A DNA stretch of 64,000 bases from Bacteroides sp. (GTDB taxonomy: Bacteria; Bacteroidota; Bacteroidia; Bacteroidales; Bacteroidaceae), in assembly GCA_021201335.1 (NCBI GenBank), contig JAJQFD010000040.1, positions 124,001 to 188,000 of the forward strand. The letters are read 5' to 3'. Positions 37,758-46,701 of this stretch are shown piece after piece (the stretch's first letter is position 1; the number at the start of each line of letters is the position of its first letter). A program made the translations under genes and the position numbers. The notes below the pieces were generated by a model that saw only the letters and a list, made by a program, of their open reading frames with translations, was not told where the DNA came from and did no database searches.

Positions 37758-37993
37758 GTGTGTACATTCATGGTGGATAGGCAACCCTTTTATATAAATT
37801 TCTGAAGGTACACTTATTTTCCAATCAGCCATCTAAAAAGATATTCTTATTGAATTTCTGATAGGAAAAATTTAAAATACTTTTTCGCGTCATCAAAAAA
37901 AAACAAATTTAGCTTTAAACAAAAGTTCACTCATGATTGTATTTATTAGTCTGGATAGGAAGTAACTATTAATAAAAAAGAATGAATCTCTTA

Positions 37994-38605
37994 TTAAAAC
38001 ACCTTTTCACCATCACAGGATATAACTTTTATGAGTTTCATTTTTCCATTCTTATAATTATAAGTCCATGAAGATCCAGGCTCACATATTTGATTATCTC
38101 TAATTACGTCTGGAGCAACACATCTGTATTTTAATACTTGATGAGTATCAATAAAAAACTGATTGATAAATGGACCACAGTATACAAATCGATAACCCCG
38201 ATGATAGAAAATAGCATTATAATAAGGATACATTATACACTCAGTCATCATATTTTCAATGTGTATATTTGTCTCATAGAGACCATTTTCCTTTTGAAAA
38301 GTTTGTTCTGTAACAACGAATTCAATTCTTTCTTTCGGGTATTTAGGGCAATTTTCAACCGATTGTACAATTGAATCTAAGAGAATTGTTATTTCGCCTT
38401 TTATTCTAAAAACTTTAAGGTCAGTATATATAGAATCTTCAGGAGGGGCTTGAGTTATACGATCGCTAAATCTATAATAAATAAGAGGTCTTTCTTCCTC
38501 GAAATCTATAGAATCAGCCGTTAAACCAATCTCAGTTTGCTGCTGTGTACTTTTATTTACACAACTAATCATTATAAGAATTAATAAAACCAACAAGTAT
38601 TTCAT
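37994..38605 (-). CDS. Hypothetical lipoprotein
   Basis: A 203-residue lipoprotein of unrecognised family. The signal peptide is MKYLLVLLILIMISC with lipobox IMISC (Cys15), followed by a Gln/Thr-rich linker. The mature part contains several cysteines (CPKYPKERIE, MMTECIMYPYY, YRCVAPD, QICEPGSSW), which may form disulfides in the periplasm. It ends with a lysine-rich YNYKNGKMKLIKV strand. The surroundings are AT-rich and it has no obvious partner. Confidence 0.7.
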   Translation of the reverse strand: MKYLLVLLILIMISCVNKSTQQQTEIGLTADSIDFEEERPLIYYRFSDRITQAPPEDSIYTDLKVFRIKGEITILLDSIVQSVENCPKYPKERIEFVVTEQTFQKENGLYETNIHIENMMTECIMYPYYNAIFYHRGYRFVYCGPFINQFFIDTHQVLKYRCVAPDVIRDNQICEPGSSWTYNYKNGKMKLIKVISCDGEKVF

Positions 38606-39054
38606 ATAAAATTAAGGTCTTGATGATATAATGTATGGATATCAAGCTTCCTTTGCAAGTATCTTGGTAAGTGCTTTCAATGCATATCACGTACCAGATT
38701 CCAGCATCTATCATTTTTAAAACTTTCATCCTATAGTGAATGATATGAATTCTTTATCTTGTATCACAATTTTGATTTTTTATTTACTTTTCCTAAATCA
38801 ATACTGGATGTGTATGGTGTATATTGATATAAATGTTGAGACTCTACTTATCACTTCTAAAGAATTCGGAAATTTATTGTACCATTAATAGTAAGCTGAC
38901 TTGGTAAATATAATAAATTATACGTAATACTACTTAATGTGTTTGAATAAATCTGGCAAGCTTACAGCCTTAAGATATAAGACGGTTACTTTGTTATCCG
39001 GATTAAAATTTGGTATGATAAAGATTTTACACAAAAGTTAACTGTCCATTACGT
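38606..39054. other. AT-rich intergenic stretch, no gene found
   Basis: No open frame, RNA or convincing signal can be supported here. It leads into the palindrome array at 39055. Confidence 0.5.
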
Positions 39055-39132
39055 TAGCGCTATTGAAGCAAGAGAGTAGGCTTACTCTAGCAATAGAGTA
39101 GCGCTATCGTAATAAGAGAGTAGCCCTACTCT
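39055..39132. repeat. Four-unit palindrome array, 22-bp period
   Basis: Alternating palindromes TAGCGCTA (39055-39062), AGAGTAGGCTTACTCT (39073-39088), AGAGTAGCGCTA (TAGCGCTA 39099-39106) and AGAGTAGCCCTACTCT (39117-39132). The centres at 39058.5, 39080.5, 39102.5 and 39124.5 are exactly 22 bases apart. The words differ from the 35.4-kb array but the architecture is the same. Confidence 0.8.
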
Positions 39133-39233
39133 GCAAGGAGGCTTCCTGGTATGGCTACAGATAACTACAGGCCAGGTGAACAGAAGTTAGCGGAAATTGA
39201 AAATTCTTGTCGGCTCGTCATTCTGGCGGAAGA

Positions 39234-39276
39234 GGGTCTTTAGGTTGGATAACGCTTCGGGTCTTTCGTTGGATAA
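39234..39276. repeat. Imperfect direct repeat
   Basis: GGGTCTTTAGGTTGGATAA (39234-39252) recurs as GGGTCTTTCGTTGGATAA (39259-39276), one base shorter. Non-coding; its role is unknown. Confidence 0.55.
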
Positions 39277-39361
39277 TTGAAAGAGATTATTTGCTCTGTG
39301 CGAATAGCAAATTCCTTATTCAAACTAAAAAGAATCAAGTAATACCAGATATTTTTATTCC

Positions 39362-40003
39362 TTACCAAATCAGCCTTTTCTCATATCCCTTCTTCACCAT
39401 TTCGGCGGTATTACGGGCATTGAGCTTGACAAGTAGATTTCTTCGGAAGGTACGTACCGTCTCCACATCGCGGAAGATGATATCGGCAATCTGTTTGGTG
39501 GTGTAGCCTTCGGCAATATAAGCTAACACCTCTTTTTCCCGGTTGGAAAGCCAAATCACTTCCTCATTTCGTTTGGTCTTCAGCAAAAGGTCGATCTCTT
39601 CGCATAAAAACAGTTCTTCCTGGTAGACGGTTTGTATGCCGAGAATCATTTCTTCGCTCTCGGCGTTCTTCAGGATATAACCAAGCGCACCGTTATGTAA
39701 GGCGCGTTTGGCTATGTTGAACTCTTTGTAACTGGTCAGCATAATGATCTTGAGGGCGGGGTACTGTTTTTTAAGCTGGGCGCAGAAGTCTACTCCGTCG
39801 CCATCGGGAAGGCCGATATCGAGAAGCAGAATGTCGGGAAGCTGCTGGGATAATCCGTGCCTACAGGAAGCGATGTCGTAATATACGTGAGTGACGTGCG
39901 CTATTCTGGAGTCGTTAATCAGCCTGCTGAGGCTTTCTACCACCATTTTATGGTCGTCGACAATGTGGATGTTTATCCGGTCTTTTTTATGAATCTTTTC
40001 CAT
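39362..40003 (-). CDS. NarL/LuxR-type response regulator
   Basis: A 213-residue regulator with receiver domain (DD at 16-17, phosphoacceptor D62 in ILLLDIGLPDGDG, K in YILKNAESEE) and a C-terminal LuxR helix-turn-helix (LSNREKEVLAYIAEGYTTKQ, then VETVRTFRRNLLVKLNARN). Its start overlaps the end of the TPR kinase gene by 17 bases, so the pair is translationally coupled and functionally matched. Confidence 0.95.
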   Translation of the reverse strand: MEKIHKKDRINIHIVDDHKMVVESLSRLINDSRIAHVTHVYYDIASCRHGLSQQLPDILLLDIGLPDGDGVDFCAQLKKQYPALKIIMLTSYKEFNIAKRALHNGALGYILKNAESEEMILGIQTVYQEELFLCEEIDLLLKTKRNEEVIWLSNREKEVLAYIAEGYTTKQIADIIFRDVETVRTFRRNLLVKLNARNTAEMVKKGYEKRLIW

Positions 40004-41810
40004 GACTTAACTCGATAATGGTTTCTGTTCCTTTGCCGGGGGAAGAGAAAATATCTATTTTCCCGTTGCAGGAGGCTACCCGGTCGCGGATATTCTTCAA
40101 TCCGATTCCTTTCACGACAGAGCTTTCCTTGAAGCCGCGACCATCGTCCTGAACGGTAAGGGAAACATGACTCTCGCCCTGTATCAATTGTACGTTGATG
40201 TGTTGTGCACCAGAATGACGGATGGAATTGGTTATCAGTTCGTTGGCACAACAATAGAGTGTAAATTCCAACCTCTTGCCAATCCGCTTTTCCTCCCCAA
40301 AGAAATGAAATTGTACGCTGTGGAATTGGGCAATGATGTCTTCCAGCGCTGGTTTGATTCCAAAACGTAAAGACAGGGGCATCAGGTTGTGAGTGATGCG
40401 CCGGACTTCTTCTATGCAATCATCCAGCTTTTGGACAACTGTTGTATCTGCCATTTCGGATTTGAGTGCCGAGAGGGTACCCAGCAAACGATCGTGCAGT
40501 TCGGCGGCTATACGCTCACGCTCTGCCATTTCGCCCTCCTGAACGGCGTTGGAGGCTACCAGTTGCTTTTCTTTTTGTACGCTTTTAATTTTTTGCCACA
40601 ACACTATTCCGAAAGTAATGGCTAATAACACGCCTGCCAGACCCAGCCAAATGTATAGTTGCCGCTCTTTTTCCAGGGAAGCGATACGCATTTCTTTCTT
40701 TTCGGTTTCGTATTTAACCTCTGTTACCATCAGCGTCTCCTGATAGTTTTCGTCAGATACCAGGGCATTCAGTTCCTCGTTTTTCCTCAGGAAATGGGCG
40801 GCTTTCTCAGGATTACCCAAAAAGATATTCGCCATACTGATGTTGAAAGCAAGGGTGGGAGCTAAATGCAGTGTAGTGGAATCCAATTGCCAGGCTCTGA
40901 GAGCTGTTGTTTCACACTCCGAATACCGCTTCTCCCTCAGATAGACGCCTGATAATACCTTCAGTGCGTTGGTAAGTTTGTTGGTATCTCCCAACTTCTC
41001 GGCAGCCGTTAAACCCTCGCGGGCATATTCAAGAGCCTTGTCGTAGTTACCCAGTTTAGAGTGGATAGTAGCCAGCAGGCACAAGCTGGTGGATTCAAAG
41101 TTCAGATTACCGACTTCCCGGCAGAGTTCTACAGATTTTAGTCCATATTGCATTGCTTTCTCGTATTCTTGCTTTTGCTGGTAAACACTAGCCAGGTCGT
41201 TGTATGCCCGAATCTTACCGGTGGGAAAATCTATTTCTTCGGAGATTGCCTCTCCTTGTTCCAGGTAATAGATGGCCCGGGTTGGATTTCTTAACTGAAG
41301 ATGAATGGAACCGATATTGCCGAGTATCATCGACTGAGATTTCTTATCTCCTATCTTTTCACTCATGGGGAGCGCCTGCATGTAACACTCCAGTGCTTTC
41401 ATTGGATTCTCTTGCTGGTAAGATGCCCCCAGATTGATATACAGATAGGTTTGGTGTCTTTCATCCCTGCTTAGTCTAGCTAAGTCAAGAGATTTTTCAA
41501 GATAGATGATGGATGAATCTTTTTGTGTTTTAAGCCCGTGAGCGATACCTAACAGTTCATAGAAGTAGGCTTGAAGGGGGATGTCTTTTTCTTTCCGGGC
41601 GAGGGGTAGGGCGGTATTCATGTACCCGATTACCTGGTCGGGATTGTTAAAGACCAGTCCGGTGCCTATTTGTTCGTAGAGCTTGAGTTGTTCGGCGGTG
41701 GATCGTTTTTGGGTATTTAATACCTGTATCAATGAATCAACCTTCGGCGTTTGGGCGGATATGGATAGAATCGAACTGATAATTAAGCTGATTAGAGTGA
41801 TTCGTTTCAT
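39987..41810 (-). CDS. TPR-containing sensor histidine kinase (NarX-like)
   Basis: A 607-residue membrane kinase. A signal peptide ends SISAQ, then about six to seven tetratricopeptide repeats (about residues 25-360; for example KALEYAREGLTAAEKLGDTN) in the periplasm, a transmembrane helix (LYIWLGLAGVLLAITFGIVL, near 385), a HisKA_3 dimerisation domain (ERERIAAELHDRLLGTLSAL, H-box His) and an HATPase_c domain with TNSIRHSG, DDGRGF and GIGLKNIRDR. It partners with the LuxR-type regulator that overlaps it. Several copies of TATCCCCC lie just upstream of the start. Confidence 0.93.
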   Translation of the reverse strand: MKRITLISLIISSILSISAQTPKVDSLIQVLNTQKRSTAEQLKLYEQIGTGLVFNNPDQVIGYMNTALPLARKEKDIPLQAYFYELLGIAHGLKTQKDSSIIYLEKSLDLARLSRDERHQTYLYINLGASYQQENPMKALECYMQALPMSEKIGDKKSQSMILGNIGSIHLQLRNPTRAIYYLEQGEAISEEIDFPTGKIRAYNDLASVYQQKQEYEKAMQYGLKSVELCREVGNLNFESTSLCLLATIHSKLGNYDKALEYAREGLTAAEKLGDTNKLTNALKVLSGVYLREKRYSECETTALRAWQLDSTTLHLAPTLAFNISMANIFLGNPEKAAHFLRKNEELNALVSDENYQETLMVTEVKYETEKKEMRIASLEKERQLYIWLGLAGVLLAITFGIVLWQKIKSVQKEKQLVASNAVQEGEMAERERIAAELHDRLLGTLSALKSEMADTTVVQKLDDCIEEVRRITHNLMPLSLRFGIKPALEDIIAQFHSVQFHFFGEEKRIGKRLEFTLYCCANELITNSIRHSGAQHINVQLIQGESHVSLTVQDDGRGFKESSVVKGIGLKNIRDRVASCNGKIDIFSSPGKGTETIIELSHGKDS

Positions 41811-41902
41811 AGAGATTTTAGTTTTAAATGGGGTGGAGGAGCGGGTTTGATGCTGTTCTCCTCTTAAACTTCCTAAAAATAGCGTTTTTTATCTTCTTCA
41901 CC

Positions 41903-41996
41903 TATCCCCCAAAAGGGTGAATTTTCAATAGTAATTCAAAATATCCCCCTTTTAGGGGATTGACGGGTATATGTCTGCTCACTACCTTTATCCCCC
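41903..41996. promoter_or_regulatory. Cluster of TATCCCCC sites upstream of the kinase gene
   Basis: TATCCCCC occurs at 41903-41910, 41942-41949 and 41989-41996, and a fourth copy lies at 42465-42472 just upstream of the BspA-type lipoprotein gene. The first two are followed by AAAAGGG and TTTTAGGGG, forming inverted C/G blocks. They may be operator sites of the neighbouring response regulator (inference). Confidence 0.4.
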
Positions 41997-42075
41997 AATG
42001 TAGTAAACTTAATGAAATCAGCCTGTTGGTGAGTTTTAGAGTTAATCTTTTACCCAGAACGGGTAGCATGTGCCT

Positions 42076-42410
42076 AACCACGGGATACATATCCAGTCGT
42101 GGTCGGAAGATTTTAAGACGTTAAACTCTTTAAGAAATCCCGCAGGGATTATATATGCATAACCGTGGGTGGATATCCTACGGGACAGGATATAGAACTA
42201 TCTCCGTGAGCCACGAAATGGGTCAATTATAGATTCTTTACCCCCTTATCGGGGCTGTGTGGATAGAGTCGGGGGTAGTTATTCCACAGGATTACATCCT
42301 GTGGTTATGCACAGAAAATCCTTTCAGGATTCTTAGCTGAACTTAAGTCTTAGCTGGGTTTACCAAGGAATGTTATCTTCCGACCACGACTGGATATACA
42401 TCCCGCGGTT
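42076..42410 (+). mobile_element. MITE/REP-like element, copy 1
   Basis: An about 335-base non-coding element with long terminal inverted repeats: ATCCAGTCGTGGTCGGAAGAT at 42091-42111 is the exact reverse complement of 42375-42395, and the match continues outward (42076-42090 against 42396-42410) with few mismatches. Inside are small hairpins such as CCACAGGATTACATCCTGTGG. It encodes nothing. Copy 2, in opposite orientation, is at 44783-45137. No target-site duplication is obvious. Confidence 0.75.
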
Positions 42411-42509
42411 ATTTACATATCCCTCCGGGATAGGAAGTTAGTTCTTAAATTGAGACAAAACTTTTATCCCCCGACATCTAAATCTGAACAACTAAAAAAA
42501 TATGTAATT

Positions 42510-43907
42510 ATGAAAAAAATCAAATTAATTGCCTTCCTGAGCATTTTACTGGGCATCACCGCCTGCTCTAAAAATGATGATAAAGAAACAACCGTATATA
42601 CCATAACCTTCGATACCGACGGAGGCACTCCCGTACCCCCTGCGCAACGGGTGGAAGCTGGACAAACGGCTGTTTCCCCCACAACTAACCCCGGGAAAGC
42701 GGGATATGTGTTCGTCTTCTGGTATTTGAATGATGCTGATCGGGCATATAACTTTCAGACGCCCGTTAATAACGACCTCACTCTTTTGGCCAAATGGCAG
42801 GAAGAAGCCACAGTGGAATACTGGCAGGTGAACTGGAACCTCAATGGCGGCTCCTGGACTTCGGAAGATAACCATGCTAGCCAGGTAGTAAAGAGAGGAA
42901 CGCTTGCCGAACCTAACGCTCCGGTGAGGTCTGCCTATACTTTCGGCGGATGGTACCAGGATGCAGCTTTGTCGAACCCTGTTTCTTTCCCTTATGATGT
43001 GAGTAGCGTGACGAATCATATTATACTCCACGCCAAATGGATTCCCGATGAAGGAGAAGAAGATCACTTTGCATCTGTTGCTGGCTTTTCCACCTGGTTG
43101 CAGAGCCAACCTGAGAATACACCGGAAACCGCCTACAGAGTCAATCTGAAAGATATAAACCTCGACAGTGGGAACAACTGGGGCGATTTGGGGATTGTCA
43201 TTGGCAAAACCAACCGAACAAAGTATATCGACCTCGACTTGGGTATGTGCTACGGCTCCGCAATTCCGGATGGATACCGAAGTGGAAATACTACCTACGG
43301 AGCATTTGTAGATTGCGACAATCTGGTTGCTATTAAGTTGCCTCCCCATCTCATTTCCATTGGCGCATACGCATTCTACAACTGCGATGGTTTGACTGTG
43401 CTGAACTTTCCGCAAGGACTTGAGTATATAGGCGATTATGCCTATTGCAGTTCCAACAAACTAACATCGATTCATCTTCCCGAAGGACTTAAGTTCATTG
43501 GCGAATCAACTTTCAGAGAGTGCCGTTCACTTACCACCGTCACTATGCATGATTATGTGGAAACCATCGGAACCATGGCCTTTTACGGAGATACGAAGCT
43601 TGAAAGTATCAACCTGTCTAAAAGACTCAAATCGATAGAGAAGGAAACATTTGCTTACTGCGATAAAGGACTTAAATCCATCACCATTCCCGAGAGTGTA
43701 GCCACCATTAAAACCTGGGCGTTTTACGATTGCGAAGCATTGGCTGAGGTGATTATGGAATCGGCATTCCCCCCATATATTCCCAACAGCGTTTTTTTGT
43801 ATACGTCTCCTTCGCTTCAGATCAAAGTGCCTCCTAGCAGTGTGGAAGTTTATCAGGCGGCGGAAGGCTGGAACGAATATGCCAATAAGATTGTACCGAT
43901 TGGGTAA
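42510..43907 (+). CDS. InlB-repeat / BspA-type leucine-rich lipoprotein
   Basis: A 465-residue lipoprotein starting MKKIKLIAFLSILLGITAC (lipobox ITAC). Two InlB B-type (Listeria-Bacteroides) repeats come first: YTITFDTDGGTPVPPAQRVE...LLAKW and WNLNGGSW...YTFGGWYQD...LHAKW. BspA-type leucine-rich repeats follow (LISIGAYAFYNCDGLTVLNF, LKFIGESTFRECRSLTTVTM, VETIGTMAFYGDTKLESINL). It probably is a cell-surface adhesin-like protein. The open frame extends to 42450, but that part is promoter/leader. The gene sits between two inverted copies of a ~350-bp repeat. Confidence 0.9.
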   Translation: MKKIKLIAFLSILLGITACSKNDDKETTVYTITFDTDGGTPVPPAQRVEAGQTAVSPTTNPGKAGYVFVFWYLNDADRAYNFQTPVNNDLTLLAKWQEEATVEYWQVNWNLNGGSWTSEDNHASQVVKRGTLAEPNAPVRSAYTFGGWYQDAALSNPVSFPYDVSSVTNHIILHAKWIPDEGEEDHFASVAGFSTWLQSQPENTPETAYRVNLKDINLDSGNNWGDLGIVIGKTNRTKYIDLDLGMCYGSAIPDGYRSGNTTYGAFVDCDNLVAIKLPPHLISIGAYAFYNCDGLTVLNFPQGLEYIGDYAYCSSNKLTSIHLPEGLKFIGESTFRECRSLTTVTMHDYVETIGTMAFYGDTKLESINLSKRLKSIEKETFAYCDKGLKSITIPESVATIKTWAFYDCEALAEVIMESAFPPYIPNSVFLYTSPSLQIKVPPSSVEVYQAAEGWNEYANKIVPIG

Positions 43908-44015
43908 GAATAACTCTTTGTTGTTTAAATCTACAAAAGTCAGCGCTCACACCCTTTCCCTGTGAGGGGGTATGGGGGAGAGTATTTCTTTTCTTTCTTA
44001 TCTTTCTTATTATTT

Positions 44016-44145
44016 GCGTGAGTAACGCGTGAGTTACCCGGTGGTTGACGCGATAAATTTGGATGTAATACACTGGTATCCTGTTGGTTGCTTACGTTGT
44101 TCTCTACGTTGTTCTCCACGTCGTTCTTTGCACAGTTCTCTGCGC
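44016..44145. repeat. Degenerate short tandem repeats, 11- and 12-bp periods
   Basis: GCGTGAGTAAC, GCGTGAGTTAC and CCGGTGGTTGAC follow one another at 44016-44049. Then ACGTTGTTCTCT, ACGTTGTTCTCC, ACGTCGTTCTTT and GCACAGTTCTCT follow in tandem at 44094-44141. No coding frame explains them, and 43908-44362 has no gene. Confidence 0.6.
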
Positions 44146-44362
44146 CGTTTTACATTGTATTTTTTCTCAATTGCAAAGGGTAATTTATGAGTACTTATTG
44201 ATTCGTTTGGGCAATATATTTAAGCTGTTATCTTAAATTCTAGTTTTAACTTATATACAATATTCGCTAAATTTATAGATATATACAAACATTTGGTGCG
44301 GGAATAACTTCAAATATTGAATCTTCGTATTATATTTGAAGTCAGATATAAAATTTAAAGCA

Positions 44363-44770
44363 ATGAAGGGGTTGAATAAAATTAAATGGATAGCAGGTTT
44401 TCTGCTTTCTCTCATCCTGCTAGCTGGCTGTAAGGATGATGGGATAGATGGAGGTGGAGATATTACAGACGCCTTGTGCGAATATATATGGACTACTGAA
44501 TATACGGATTACGATTATGGACAGGTATATCAGGAGTATTATTTTAACCCGGACGGTACCGGCGGTGAGTATTATTTATATACAAACTATGGACAATCAA
44601 CCGAAGATGAATATTATTTTAACTGGTACTGGGACCCCGGCCCATACCTAACGGTTCGTCTTAATTATGAAAACGGAAGTGTATTGTATTTCGATGATAT
44701 TTATATCGCAGGCAACAGGCTGACGGCTGATATCAATGGGGATACGTATTTGTTTTACGGTACATATTAA
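44363..44770 (+). CDS. Small Tyr-rich lipoprotein
   Basis: A 135-residue lipoprotein read from MKGLNKIKWIAGFLLSLILL at 44363, with lipobox LLAGC. The mature part is rich in Tyr, Asp and Gly (YDYGQVYQEYYFNPDGTGGE, DEYYFNWYWDPGPYLTVRL) and resembles the small lipocalin-like beta proteins of the group, though I do not recognise a named family. Together with the BspA-type gene it is enclosed by the inverted repeat elements. Confidence 0.7.
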   Translation: MKGLNKIKWIAGFLLSLILLAGCKDDGIDGGGDITDALCEYIWTTEYTDYDYGQVYQEYYFNPDGTGGEYYLYTNYGQSTEDEYYFNWYWDPGPYLTVRLNYENGSVLYFDDIYIAGNRLTADINGDTYLFYGTY

Positions 44771-44782
44771 GAAACCATCAGA

Positions 44783-45137
44783 AATCCCGCAAGGATTACA
44801 TATGCATAACCGTAGGATGAATATTCACTCGTGGTCGGAAGATAACATTCCTTAGTAATCAAGCCAAAATCTATGGTCTGCTGAGGAAATCCCGGAGGGA
44901 TTTGATGTGCATAACCACGGGATGTATCCCGTGGAAACAGATAATCCGACTCTAGTCTCACAGCCCCAATAGGGGATGAAGAATATATTATTGATCCACT
45001 TCGGAGCTCACAGGATAGTTATTTCTATTCTGTGGGATATCTATCCCACGGTTATGCACCTGTAATCCCTCCGGGATTCTTCTAGATTTTAACGTCCTTA
45101 AATCTTCCGACCACAACTGGATGGATATCCTACGGGA
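44783..45137 (-). mobile_element. MITE/REP-like element, copy 2 (inverted)
   Basis: The reverse complement of this region aligns along its length with the element at 42076-42410, sharing AAGGAATGTTATCTTCCGAC, GGGGCTGTG, TAGAGTCGG and TGCATAACC. Its ends carry the terminal repeat in diverged form: CACTCGTGGTCGGAAGAT (44826-44843) and ATCTTCCGACCACAACTGGA (45102-45121). Copies differ at many positions, so neither is a recent insertion. The remaining sequence to 45320 has no gene. Confidence 0.7.
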
Positions 45138-45320
45138 TAACTAACACACCCTCTTTTTTATTTCCTTCCCGCGCATTCCACCGCTGTATTTTATCAATTC
45201 GTTCTTTAATTCCTGCACTTCACGCACAATTCCGGATAATCCTCTTCCACCTCTCTTACCTTTGTACCACACAAACAAATAAATCGCCTAAATACAAACG
45301 GTAAAAGCAATCACATCTGT

Positions 45321-46680
45321 ATGAAAAAAACTATTTACATTTATTCTCTTAGCCCTGGCTTTGGAGGCAGGAGCTCAAAAGATTATTGTTGTTAAAGCCA
45401 ATCCTCAAAGAAACATCGTAGAGTCCACCGATAATCCGGCTAAAGCAGAGAACGTGCTTCGCCTTACTCTGGAAGAATGTTTAACTTATGCGTTTGATAA
45501 AAACTACAACCGCGAATCCATGAAACTTACGGAAGAGGCAAGGGGGGACAGCTATCACCAGTCGAAAAAAGAACGCCTGCCGGATCTTTCGGCGTCCATT
45601 GGTGAAACTTTCGGGTATAATAAAACAGACGAAACTTTTATCGATGGTAACTACCAGCTGAATTCCGATCTGGTTGTTTACCAGGGAGGGAATATAACTC
45701 AGACAATTCGTAAAAACAAACTTATGTCTGAACAGGCAGGTTATCAAACCAAACAATATGACAATGACCTGACGATACAAATACTCCAGGCTTTCCTTAC
45801 GGCACTGGGTAACGAAGAATTGCTTAAATATCAGCAGGCACTCCTGAAGACCAGTGAAGAGCAAGTGAAACAGGGTCGGCACCGTTACAGCGTAGGGGAG
45901 ATTCTTGAAAGTGATTTTTTGCTTCTGGAAGCACAGTATGCTACAGATAAAAACAATATAGTGGAAACTACCATCAATCGCGATAATAACTTGCTGGCAC
46001 TTAAAAGTTTGTTGTCAATTGACCCTTTACAGCCCCTGGAAATAATTTACCCGGATGCAGATGTTGCTGATAAGATGAGTAAGTTGCCCGCTGAAGATTA
46101 TGTACTTGAACGCTCCCTCGCTACACTGCCCGATATGCAGATAAGTCGATATAGTGTTGAGATCGCTGAAACGGGTTTACGAATCTCCAAATCGGGCTAT
46201 TATCCCACTGTCAGCTTAAATGGAAACGTAAGTTCAGGACACCTGAATGATTTGTCTGATTATGGAAACCAGCTATCCGATCGCTTTAATGCTCAAATCG
46301 GAGTTTCAGTAAGTATGCCGTTATTCAACAGGGGACGTACAAAAAGCAATGTAACGCAGAGTCGGATAGCACTGGAGCAGGCACAACTTGACCAGAAGCA
46401 AACAGAGTTGAACGTGCGCCAGAATATTTTGCAGGAATATCGCAATGTGGTATCAGCCGAAAGTAAATATGAAGCATCCAAAGTAAAAGAGAAAGCTTAT
46501 TCCAGTTCCTTTGAAGCCTATCGTGCCAAATATGATACCGGCTCCATCACCACTGTGGAACTCCTGCAACAACAAAATAACTACATCAGTGCCATGAACG
46601 ATTTTATACAGAACAAATATGGTTTTATGCTCAAACGTAAGATACTGGACGTTTACATGGGCGAAAGAATAACGATGTAA
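45321..46680 (+). pseudogene. TolC-family outer-membrane efflux protein, frameshifted in signal peptide
   Basis: The outer-membrane channel of a tripartite pump. From 45361 the frame encodes a standard TolC-like protein (LTLEECLTYAFDKNYN, two repeats of coiled helices, VSVSMPLFNRGRTKSNV, YDTGSITTVELLQQQNNYI). Its natural beginning is ATG at 45321. Removing one A from the A7 run at 45324-45330 gives MKKLFTFILLALALEAGAQK, a perfect signal peptide, and a 452-residue protein. As printed, the export signal is out of frame. It begins the operon tolC-hlyD-macB-like ABC-LytS-LytTR. Confidence 0.88.
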
Positions 46681-46701
46681 ATAATAAAATAAAATAACAG
46701 G

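Noticed and set aside
42546-43415. 289-residue open frame on the minus strand
   Set aside because: It is the complement of the BspA/InlB-repeat lipoprotein gene, whose repeats and signal peptide are clear.
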